Origin: Bifidobacterium sp. ESL0784
Lineage (GTDB): Bacteria; Actinomycetota; Actinomycetes; Actinomycetales; Bifidobacteriaceae
Length of the DNA stretch: 64,000 nucleotides
Reading direction: 5' to 3'
Assembly (NCBI RefSeq): GCF_029433295.1
Contig: NZ_JAQTHV010000001.1
Location: 186,001 to 250,000, forward strand
Shown here one piece after another: positions 27,868 to 35,916 of this stretch. Within the stretch, counting starts at the first letter, position 1; each line of letters starts with the position of its first letter. The position numbers and the translations under genes are program-made. Under the pieces are notes generated by a model. The model had not been told where the DNA came from. It saw only the letters and a program-made list of their open reading frames with translations, and did not search any database.

Positions 27868-29231
27868 TGTTTCTGCTGAGAATGGTATTCCGCTCGTTTT
27901 CGCGGCAGCTCAAGCGGCGATTGCTGATCGCGGTGACCGTCTGTCTGTCGGCCACGATCTGCGTGGCGATGCTCGGTGTCGTTTTCGACGTGGGCGACAA
28001 GCTCAATGCCGAACTGTCTACGTACGGCTCGAATATCGTGGTCAAGCCCAAGGCCGACGCGGTGGTGTCGGACCTGTACAACACGGCCGACGCGGGCAAC
28101 GGCGCGGAAGCTGCGGACCCGACTTCGTTCCTCAAGGAATCGGATGTGCCCAGCATCAAGACGACGTTCTGGGCGTTCAATATCACCGATTTCGCGCCGG
28201 AACTCAACGTGAACGCCATCATCGATGGACGCAATGTGCCGGTGACGGGGACGTGGTTCAACAAGAAAGTGCCGCTGGCGACAGGCCAAAACGTGGTCGC
28301 CGGGGTCAAGGGCATGCGTTCGTGGTGGAAAGTCGACGGAGCCTGGGCCAAGGACGGGGCCGGAGCCTCGGGAACCGGCAAAGTTGTTGCGGCGGCTGAT
28401 ACCAATCAAACTGCCGTCGTTCAAGGCATGATGGGCAAGGACTTGGCCAACGTCACCCATACCAAAGTCGGGCAGACCGTCACGCTTTCCAAGGCGACGG
28501 CCGACGGGCAGCACCGCAGCCAGCGCGTACGAATTGTCGGGATTTTCGATTCCGGTGATAATGATGCCAACGGTGTTTACATTCCTTCGTGGTCGGCTCA
28601 GCGGCTTTCCGATTTGCCGGATTCCATCGACAAGATCGAGGTCAAGGCACTCACCACCCCTGAAAACGACTTGGCTCGCAAGGCCGAAAAGGATCCGGCG
28701 GCGCTGAGCCAGGAAGAGTGGGAGACCTGGTACTGCACGGCTTATCCGTCTTCAATCGCTTACCAGATTGAGGAAGTCATGCCCGGGGCAGTTGCCAAGC
28801 AAGTGCGGCAGGTCGCGGCGTTGCAGGGCGACGTGCTACACAAAACGCAGGCCGTGATGATACTGATGACCGCGCTGAGTCTTATCGCGGCGGCAATCGC
28901 CGTGGCCAATTTGATGGCATCTTCGATTGGTGAGCGTGGTTCGGAACTGGCGCTGCTCAAGGCCATCGGTGCTACTGACGGCGCGGTTTCGAGGTTGATG
29001 CTCACCGAGACGGCGGTCATTTCGCTGATTGGCGGCTTGGTTGGCGCGGGGCTTGGGTCGTTGCTCGCGCAAGTTATCGGACATGTCGTATTCGGCTCGG
29101 GAGTAGTGATGCGGCCGATGGTGTTTGTGTTGGTGTTCGTCCTGCTGGCCGTGACCATTCTGATCGCCTCGTTCTCCTCGATTCGTTCGATTCTGCACCT
29201 GCGTCCGGCAGAGGTGCTGCATGGTCGCTGA
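27867..29231 (+). CDS. FtsX/MacB-type ABC transporter permease 1
   Basis: A 454-residue permease with one N-terminal helix (after MFLLRMVFRSFSRQLKRRLL), an extracytoplasmic MacB-like domain of about 270 residues, and three C-terminal helices with the FtsX signature ERGSELALLKAIGATDGAVSRL. It pairs with the second permease and the ATPase downstream, as in the Campylobacter p19 operon. The substrate is unknown. Such MacB-like transporters move no ions themselves but transmit force to envelope partners. The ATG at 27867 is chosen over the GTG directly before it. Confidence 0.88.
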   Translation: MFLLRMVFRSFSRQLKRRLLIAVTVCLSATICVAMLGVVFDVGDKLNAELSTYGSNIVVKPKADAVVSDLYNTADAGNGAEAADPTSFLKESDVPSIKTTFWAFNITDFAPELNVNAIIDGRNVPVTGTWFNKKVPLATGQNVVAGVKGMRSWWKVDGAWAKDGAGASGTGKVVAAADTNQTAVVQGMMGKDLANVTHTKVGQTVTLSKATADGQHRSQRVRIVGIFDSGDNDANGVYIPSWSAQRLSDLPDSIDKIEVKALTTPENDLARKAEKDPAALSQEEWETWYCTAYPSSIAYQIEEVMPGAVAKQVRQVAALQGDVLHKTQAVMILMTALSLIAAAIAVANLMASSIGERGSELALLKAIGATDGAVSRLMLTETAVISLIGGLVGAGLGSLLAQVIGHVVFGSGVVMRPMVFVLVFVLLAVTILIASFSSIRSILHLRPAEVLHGR

Positions 29232-29345
29232 TTGCAATGAGCTCGGATGGGAGCGTAAATACGAATATAAACAGCAAAATACGCGGACGCGATTCGGACG
29301 AAATCGGTTATTCGTCGATGCCGATAAAAACGAAAGGAGGGCAGC

Positions 29346-31175
29346 ATGAGTGGCTTGAAGCGAAACGATGCAGGCAAAGATTCCGGTAAGAGTGCTGATA
29401 AAAATGTTAATGTTGCTGCGCAACGTAATCCGAATGTTCCTGCGAACGCTCCTGACGTCTCTATCGAGCATCCGATGACCAACCGGCGCATGTTCTTCCG
29501 CATGCTGTTCAGCGCGGTGTTCAGGCGGCGCTCGCGGGCGCTGATGGCCGTGGTCGCGTCCTTGGTAGGTGCGGCGACACTGTTCTGCCTTGCTGCCATT
29601 TGCGTGGCTGTGCCGCAGCAGATGAACGAGGAGATGCGTGCTTACGGTGCCAACCTCATCGTTACTCCTACGCAACGAACTGTGGCCGGGAAGGCGGTTG
29701 AAGGTTCTAACACCACGAATGTCGCAGATTCCGGGTTCGACCAGAAAACTGTCACCGCACTGAACTCGACGGTCAAAAATGCTGGTTCCGAACGTTCGGC
29801 CGCGTATCGGTACGAAAACACGCGTATCAATTCGTTGCCGTTTGTGGTGGCGGGCATCAATTCGCACGATGTGAAGGCGCTCAACCATCACTGGAGCGTC
29901 GAGGGCAAGTGGCCGTCGAACGGCGGTGTGATGCTCGGACGCGACGCGGCGACCAAGCTTGACGCGAAAATCGGCTCGATCATCACCATCAAATATAGTC
30001 CCGGCAAAAGCGTTGCTGCTGCGACCACCAGTGGGTCTGGCGGTTCCAGCAACTCCGGTTCGGGAAGCGAAGGCTCAGGCTCGCAGGGCTCGGCCAATAC
30101 TGACGGCAATTCATCTGGGCATGACATGTCGAATATGAAGGACATGAAAATGTCCGAATCTGCACATGCCGATAACGTGCAGCAGGGCATGGTTGACGCG
30201 ACCGTGAAGGACAAGTTAGGCAAGGCGCTGGACGGGATATCGGCAGAGGCCAAGACTCCCGATATGCCGGGTATGGATATGTCTGGCACGGGTTCGCGCG
30301 ATATGCAGAATATGACGGGCATGCAGGGTATGAAGATGTCGGCCACAGATCTTGGTTCCGTCAATCTTGCGGAATGGGAATCGTCGGAAACGACGGGCGT
30401 TGGGAAGACGAACAATTATTTTGGTTCCGCAACGACCATGGGATGGAGCTTGTCGGGAACGAACGTTGAGAATTCGGATGATCATTTCGGTTCGGTCCAA
30501 CTTGCCGAGTGGAAGCCTACTGCTCCCAACGCGGGCGGTACGGAATTCCGTGTGGATGGCATCGTTGACACCGGCGGCAGCGAGGACGATATGGTCTACG
30601 CCAACAACCTCGATGTTGACAAGCTCACCGGTTTCGAGCGTGGCGCGGACGTTGTCGAATTCTCCGTCGACACTTCTGATGCAGGGCTGAGCAATCTCGT
30701 CAGCTCCGTCAACAAGAAGACATCGCTTAACGCAAAGGCGCAGAAGGTCACGAAGATCACCTCGTCGAACGTTCGTATCATTACCATGCTGCAGACGCTT
30801 TTCTGGATTGTCACCGTGGTCGTGCTCGTGCTGACGCTGGTCGGTGTCGGAACCACAATTTCATCCATTGTTTCGCAGCGACGCAACGAAATCGGCTTGC
30901 GCAAGGCGCTTGGTGCCTCATCGCGTGACATTGCGGTGGAATTCACCGTTGAAGCAGCGCTTTACGGGTTGATTGGCGGATTGTTTGGCACGGCCATCGG
31001 CTACCTGCTCGCTCGTGCGCTCAGCGCGTCCGTTTTCGGACAAAAACTTTCGCTTAACTGGCCGCTGGCGCTCGCTTCCGTATTGGTAAGCATGCTGGTC
31101 GCGGTGCTCGCATCGCTACCACCCGTGCGCAACGCGGTGCGGATTGATCCGGCCGTGGTGCTGCAGGAAGAATGA
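29346..31175 (+). CDS. FtsX/MacB-type ABC transporter permease 2 with Met-rich extracytoplasmic segment
   Basis: A 609-residue permease. It has a polar N-terminus of about 40 residues, one membrane helix near residues 65-90, a large extracytoplasmic domain, and three C-terminal helices with the FtsX motif RRNEIGLRKALGASSRDI. Between about residues 235 and 335, a Gly/Ser linker leads into a Met-, Asp- and His-rich stretch with HDMSNMKDMKM, MPGMDM and MQNMTGMQGMKM, roughly a dozen methionines. Such Met motifs bind Cu(I) or other soft metals in copper proteins. An AAAGGAGG ribosome site precedes the ATG. The 114-nt gap to permease 1 holds nothing else. Confidence 0.88.
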   Translation: MSGLKRNDAGKDSGKSADKNVNVAAQRNPNVPANAPDVSIEHPMTNRRMFFRMLFSAVFRRRSRALMAVVASLVGAATLFCLAAICVAVPQQMNEEMRAYGANLIVTPTQRTVAGKAVEGSNTTNVADSGFDQKTVTALNSTVKNAGSERSAAYRYENTRINSLPFVVAGINSHDVKALNHHWSVEGKWPSNGGVMLGRDAATKLDAKIGSIITIKYSPGKSVAAATTSGSGGSSNSGSGSEGSGSQGSANTDGNSSGHDMSNMKDMKMSESAHADNVQQGMVDATVKDKLGKALDGISAEAKTPDMPGMDMSGTGSRDMQNMTGMQGMKMSATDLGSVNLAEWESSETTGVGKTNNYFGSATTMGWSLSGTNVENSDDHFGSVQLAEWKPTAPNAGGTEFRVDGIVDTGGSEDDMVYANNLDVDKLTGFERGADVVEFSVDTSDAGLSNLVSSVNKKTSLNAKAQKVTKITSSNVRIITMLQTLFWIVTVVVLVLTLVGVGTTISSIVSQRRNEIGLRKALGASSRDIAVEFTVEAALYGLIGGLFGTAIGYLLARALSASVFGQKLSLNWPLALASVLVSMLVAVLASLPPVRNAVRIDPAVVLQEE

Positions 31176-31231
31176 CGGAAGTCCTTCGCGAATAAACGTA
31201 AAAGTGCAAGAAATTATTGAAAGGAGTGGCT

Positions 31232-32023
31232 ATGCTGCTCGAACTTGATCATATTTCGAAGATCTACGGCGACCTTCACGCGGTGGATGACCTCAGTCTC
31301 ACCGTGCCGGCAGGGCAGTGGCTCGCGGTTGTGGGCTCGTCCGGTTCCGGCAAGACCACGCTGATGAACATCATCGGCTGCATGGATTCGCCGTCCAAGG
31401 GATCGGTGACGCTTGAAGGCCATGAGCTCAACGATTTGAACGCCACTCAGCTGGCCGACGTGCGCAAGAACGTCATCGGCCTGGTCTTCCAGAAGTTCTA
31501 CCTCGTGCCGCATCTCACCGCCGTTGAGAACGTGATGGTGGCGCAGTACTACCATTCGGTGGTTGACGAGAAGGAGGCGCTCGAGGCGCTCGACCATGTC
31601 GGGTTGAAAGACCGCGCGAAGCATCTGCCCAGCGAACTTTCCGGCGGCGAGCAGCAGCGAGTGTGCATCGCTCGTGCGCTGATTAATCATCCCAAGCTGA
31701 TACTGGCCGACGAGCCCACTGGCAATTTGGACGAGAAGAACGAGAAGATTGTGCTCGACCTTTTCCGCGAACTGCACGAGCAGGGAACCACCATTGTCGT
31801 GGTGACGCACGACGCTTTGGTCGCTTCGTGCGCACAGCGCGAGATCATGCTGAACCACGGCGTGCTTGTCGGCGAGCAGTGGAATGACGACAAGGCGCGT
31901 GAGGCTTACGAGGCTGCGGGTGGCAAGCCGGCTTTCACCGGTGCGCAAGTCGAAGGTGCCCAGCAGGGTGATACCCCGATTTCGTTCGCCAACCCCACGA
32001 AAGCCGCTAAAGTCAGAGGGTAA
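31232..32023 (+). CDS. ABC transporter ATP-binding protein (MacB/LolD type)
   Basis: A 263-residue ATPase that should energise the two permeases upstream. Walker A is GSSGSGKTTL, the signature is LSGGEQQRV, Walker B is LILADEPTGNLD and the H-loop is VVVTHD. A short C-terminal extension follows the nucleotide-binding domain. The start at 31232 follows AAGGAG; five further codons upstream in frame (from a TTG) are unlikely to be translated. It is the last gene of the iron operon; no thioredoxin-like gene follows, unlike in Campylobacter. Confidence 0.92.
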   Translation: MLLELDHISKIYGDLHAVDDLSLTVPAGQWLAVVGSSGSGKTTLMNIIGCMDSPSKGSVTLEGHELNDLNATQLADVRKNVIGLVFQKFYLVPHLTAVENVMVAQYYHSVVDEKEALEALDHVGLKDRAKHLPSELSGGEQQRVCIARALINHPKLILADEPTGNLDEKNEKIVLDLFRELHEQGTTIVVVTHDALVASCAQREIMLNHGVLVGEQWNDDKAREAYEAAGGKPAFTGAQVEGAQQGDTPISFANPTKAAKVRG

Positions 32024-32070
32024 AATCTAGAACTATCAAAAAGAAGGACATTCTCCCTATCTTGATTGAT

Positions 32071-32106
32071 TGGAATTGATAAAAATATAAATTTTTATCA
32101 ATTCCA
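32071..32106. promoter_or_regulatory. Perfect palindrome upstream of the Fic gene
   Basis: Arms of 16 nt around a 4-nt centre, containing ATTGATAAAA and TTTTATCAAT. The word TTGATA recurs in the inverted repeat at 32124-32155 and at 32174-32180, just before the gene. It looks like an operator array, perhaps for the winged-helix domain of the Fic protein. Confidence 0.55.
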
Positions 32107-32123
32107 TATCTTTTATCGACCTG

Positions 32124-32155
32124 TTATTGATAAAATAGTATAAAAATATCAATAA
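32124..32155. promoter_or_regulatory. Second TTATTGATA inverted repeat upstream of the Fic gene
   Basis: TTATTGATA at 32124-32132 pairs with TATCAATAA at 32147-32155. It shares its half-site with the larger palindrome at 32071-32106. Confidence 0.5.
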
Positions 32156-32217
32156 GCAAGTTTTTTGCGTTTACTATTGATACTTGGAGAGATATTTCTT
32201 TTGTAGGGTAGGCAAAA

Positions 32218-33465
32218 ATGATGAAAGATTACCGTTCATTGGCGAGTCTATTTCATGCTGATAAAGATTCAAGCAGGACCAAACATTTGCAATTAGCGCA
32301 TGAACGGCTCGAGGCGCGCTCCACCTTCCGTACGGGGATTATCACTCAGTTAGGTGAGCTGTTTGTAGCAGTGCCTCGAACTCTATCTCGGCAAGTTGAA
32401 GATATTTTTATCATGGAAATAGGTATCCTACCTATGTGGATGGATTTGTCCGATCTGATGAGAGACGAATTTATCGATGATTTTATCTCTGGGGAATTGT
32501 TGTCGACTAACCAGATGGAAGGCGTACGCAGCACTAGAAAAGAAACTGATTTGGCGGTTTCTTCGGCACGTGAAGTTCTCAACGGCGGTAAGACTAAACC
32601 TCTTTCCAAGACTATCCGTTTTGGTGAATTTGCGAAATTATATATGAAACTTTCGCGGGATGACAATAAATTGCCAAGAACTTTGGAGGATTTGCGGCAT
32701 ATTTATGATCAAGTCACCCAAGGTGAGATAACTGACGTTGATAGGCCGGATGGAAAATTGTTCCGTTCTGGTGACGAAGAAATTATAGGTCCTCATGGGG
32801 TTGTCCATTCTGGTGTGAGCGGGGAAGCGCATATCGAGGCTTTGTTGAATGGCATGCTTGAGATGGGTTCAACCGATAGGCTTACCGGGTTGTTTAGTGC
32901 GTTGGTGGTCCATTTTGTATTTGAATATATTCATCCGTTTTATGATGGAAACGGACGCACTGGTAGATATTTGTTGGCTTTGTATTTGCGACAAGTATTG
33001 ACACTTCCGACCGTTCTATCATTAGCCAAAGTGATCGCAGATAACAAGGGAAAGTATTATAAAGCGTTTTCACAAGCTGAGGATACGTTGAATTGCGGGG
33101 AACTGACTTTCTTTGTTTCCGACATGCTTGATTTTATAAAATTGGCGCAGAATCAGCTTATTGATGAGCTGCTCATGAAAAACGAAATTGACAAGCGGGC
33201 AGAAAAGCTTCATTTCCAGCTTAGACTCGAGGACAATCTGAGCCATAAGGCTTCGGAGATATTGGAGTGTGTCATGAAACAAAATTTATTCGGTGTCAAC
33301 GATGCTGTAGAACTTGACACCTTGGCACAGCAATGTAAGTGCTCAAAGCAAACCGTACGCAAATATTGCGTCGAGCTTGAACGGAAAGGCTTGGTCTCGA
33401 TTCGTACAAGAAGACCATTGAGTTTCACCGTTTCCGAGGAATTGAGAAAACGGATGTATGCTTAG
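32218..33465 (+). CDS. Fic-domain protein with winged-helix C-terminus (predicted AMP transferase)
   Basis: A 415-residue protein. The Fic core motif IHPFYDGNGRTGRYL is near residue 240, with the catalytic His and the ATP-anchoring Arg. An inhibitory-helix motif STNQMEGVRS near residue 97 classes it as an N-terminally inhibited (class II) Fic enzyme, which would transfer AMP to a target protein when released. The C-terminus (about residues 345-410) has a winged-helix fold around LAQQCKCSKQTVRKYCVELERKGLV, suggesting DNA binding and autoregulation through the upstream palindromes. Target proteins are unknown. Its flanks are more AT-rich than the core genome, consistent with acquisition. Confidence 0.88.
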   Translation: MMKDYRSLASLFHADKDSSRTKHLQLAHERLEARSTFRTGIITQLGELFVAVPRTLSRQVEDIFIMEIGILPMWMDLSDLMRDEFIDDFISGELLSTNQMEGVRSTRKETDLAVSSAREVLNGGKTKPLSKTIRFGEFAKLYMKLSRDDNKLPRTLEDLRHIYDQVTQGEITDVDRPDGKLFRSGDEEIIGPHGVVHSGVSGEAHIEALLNGMLEMGSTDRLTGLFSALVVHFVFEYIHPFYDGNGRTGRYLLALYLRQVLTLPTVLSLAKVIADNKGKYYKAFSQAEDTLNCGELTFFVSDMLDFIKLAQNQLIDELLMKNEIDKRAEKLHFQLRLEDNLSHKASEILECVMKQNLFGVNDAVELDTLAQQCKCSKQTVRKYCVELERKGLVSIRTRRPLSFTVSEELRKRMYA

Positions 33466-33507
33466 AGTCCATGAATCCCGTCATTTAGATTTCGTTCTTT
33501 CGGGTTA

Positions 33508-35916
33508 TTAAATCAACTTGGTGCGTTCCATTTGGCCGGAGAACCAGGTGTTGAATTTCGAGGGCTTCGGCATGATGAGGCCGATGACGAGCATCACGGC
33601 GGCGTAGACCAGGACGATGCCCATCTGAATCCAGAAGTCGCCTTGATAGATGCCGGCGATGGCGGCGCGGGCGGCCTGGATCGAATGCGTTGCGGGCAGG
33701 AACGGGTTGATGACCTGTACGAATTTCGGCAGCACCTGCAGCGGGTAAGTGCCAGAGGAGCCGGAAATCTGCATCACCAGAATAATGACTGTCGTTGCTT
33801 TGCCGATGGTGCCGAAGCAGGCCACCAGCGTGTAGATGACGAACGCGTAGACCAAGCCGGAAACCCATCCGGCGAGCATGAACAGCATCGGATGGACCGC
33901 GTGAACCCGTAGGAACAGCAAGGTTCCTGCGCAGGAGAATGTGCTTTGCAGCAGAGAGATGAGGGCGAAAATGCCGAAACGGCCGAGGAAGAGCTGGTAG
34001 GATTTCGGTTCGTCGAAAAGGCGTCCGGCATCATCGATGGAGACGGATTCATCTTCCGGCGAAGCGGGACTTGCGAAAGTCTTGGCTTCAACACGGGTAT
34101 CGGTGGTATCTATGGGTTGTGTGGTCTCGTTATTGGCATCGATTGGATTGCTGAGAACGAGTGTATCCGCTTTGTCTGCAATGGCCGCATTTGTTTTCGT
34201 GCCGGGATTCTTTTGACGACGACGTCTGTGCAACCAGCTCCAACCGGTTCCGGAACTGGCTTCGCCCAACTTGCGTCGCGTTTCACGTGAAACGTTGGTT
34301 TTGATGGTCAGCGCAATCAGAAGTGAACCGACCCACAACGGTATGAACGTGTAGAACGGGGTCAGCGACGTACCGAAATTCTCGACCGGGAACACTGCGT
34401 TGCGTTTGAGTGCAACTGGTGCGGCGAGGGTTGCAGCGAGCTTGTCGGGGTCGCCGGAAAGCAGCTTTTTGACTTTAGCCATGTCGCCGCTGTTGAGCGC
34501 ATTGGTCAATTGCTGGCTGAAAGTGGTCAGTTTGCTGCTTGCATCGGAAAGCGTGGCTGAGGTGTCAGCGAGCGTGGCGCGCGCCTGCTTAAGTTTGCCG
34601 TTGGCTTGGTTGGCCGTGTTATTGAGATCCGTCATGCTGTTGTTAAGGTCTGAGGCGCCGGAACCGAGAGTCCCGGAAACGGAGGAAAGCGATGAAGTGA
34701 TGCTTGCAATCTGCGGTTTCAGGGTCTTGGAAAGATTGGTGTTGAGCCCGTCGATGGCCGTTTTGGATTGGTTGGCCAGGCCGACGATTTGTTCGCGTTG
34801 CGCTGTCGCATCCCCGGTTTTGGCATCAAGGTCGCTGGCTGAGGTGTTCAGAGTGGTTTGCAATGCATTTTGACGGGCGATGATGCCGTCAAGGGTCTTG
34901 AGCGCCTCGGTTGGAGGGGACGGCAACCCGGCCAACGTGTCTCGGATTTTCTGATATTGAGCTGCTTGGTCTCCTATCAGTCCGGCCTGTTTGCGCAGTG
35001 TCGCCGAGACGTCGGCGGAGGATTTGCCGGCGCTGTCTAAAGCGTTGCCGATATCCGTGCCGATGGCGGCGTTGCTCGAGCTACTGGCGTTTAACGCCTG
35101 CGAAAGTGTGGAAGTCGCGGTATCGAGCGCGTCCGAAACGTCCTTGACGTTGCCGCCTGCCTTGTTGAGCTGTTTCAATGATTTGCCGGCATCGCTCGAA
35201 GCGTTGTTGAGCAGGGCCGAGGAGCTGGAAAGCAGGGTTTGGGAAATGTCGATAAGACTTGCGTAGACATCCACGTTGGTTGCGGAATCGTTGAGCTGGC
35301 TGGCCAAATCGTTGATATTGCCATTGAATGTGGTCAGGCGCTCGCGGGCGTCAGAGGAATCCATTTGTTTCGACAATCCGGAGGCTACGCTCAGTGCGGT
35401 GCTCGTGATGGTCTTCGCGAACATCTCGTTGACTTCTTTGGAAATCTGGTCGGCGCCTTGCCCGGTGACTTTCGGCGCGACGGCGTTCTTTTTCTCGTTG
35501 GTGTAATACTCGAGTGTCGCGTGTTTGGCGTCGGAGGAGAAGAAGGTCATCATGTTGCGGCTGAAATCCTTGGGAATGATGACCGCCGCGTAGTAGGTGC
35601 CGGCTTTGGTGCCCTCGATGGCTTTGTCTTTGGTCGTAAACGTCCAATCGAGTTGGCTGTTGGCGCGAAGCTGGCCGATGACTTGGTCGCCGAGTTTCAT
35701 TTTCACCGGCATAAGGTCGCTGGAATAGCCTTCGTCGACGCTTGCCACGGCGAATTTGAGGTTTTTGGTGTTGCCGAACGGGTCCCAGCTCGCGGTGACA
35801 TTGAACCAGGTGAACAGCGCGGGGATGACGACCAAGCCCATCAGGATGATGATCGAAATGATATTGCTGGTGATGCGCCGAATGTCGCCAGTGAAGAGTT
35901 TCCAAATGGTTCTCAT
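33508..35916 (-). CDS. YhgE/Pip-domain membrane protein (ABC-2-like)
   Basis: An 802-residue membrane protein of the YhgE/Pip (phage infection protein) family. One membrane helix near residues 20-40 is followed by the conserved ALFTWFNVTASWDPFGNT. Then comes a long extracytoplasmic region dominated by Ser/Ala/Asn coiled-coil repeats (about residues 180-490) and about five C-terminal helices with SGSSGTYPLQVLP and FLPATHSI. Relatives link to cell-envelope or secretion functions, and to phage adsorption in lactococci. A cytoplasmic insert of about 120 residues lies between the helices. It overlaps the upstream gene by 4 nt. Exact function unknown. Confidence 0.85.
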   Translation of the reverse strand: MRTIWKLFTGDIRRITSNIISIIILMGLVVIPALFTWFNVTASWDPFGNTKNLKFAVASVDEGYSSDLMPVKMKLGDQVIGQLRANSQLDWTFTTKDKAIEGTKAGTYYAAVIIPKDFSRNMMTFFSSDAKHATLEYYTNEKKNAVAPKVTGQGADQISKEVNEMFAKTITSTALSVASGLSKQMDSSDARERLTTFNGNINDLASQLNDSATNVDVYASLIDISQTLLSSSSALLNNASSDAGKSLKQLNKAGGNVKDVSDALDTATSTLSQALNASSSSNAAIGTDIGNALDSAGKSSADVSATLRKQAGLIGDQAAQYQKIRDTLAGLPSPPTEALKTLDGIIARQNALQTTLNTSASDLDAKTGDATAQREQIVGLANQSKTAIDGLNTNLSKTLKPQIASITSSLSSVSGTLGSGASDLNNSMTDLNNTANQANGKLKQARATLADTSATLSDASSKLTTFSQQLTNALNSGDMAKVKKLLSGDPDKLAATLAAPVALKRNAVFPVENFGTSLTPFYTFIPLWVGSLLIALTIKTNVSRETRRKLGEASSGTGWSWLHRRRRQKNPGTKTNAAIADKADTLVLSNPIDANNETTQPIDTTDTRVEAKTFASPASPEDESVSIDDAGRLFDEPKSYQLFLGRFGIFALISLLQSTFSCAGTLLFLRVHAVHPMLFMLAGWVSGLVYAFVIYTLVACFGTIGKATTVIILVMQISGSSGTYPLQVLPKFVQVINPFLPATHSIQAARAAIAGIYQGDFWIQMGIVLVYAAVMLVIGLIMPKPSKFNTWFSGQMERTKLI

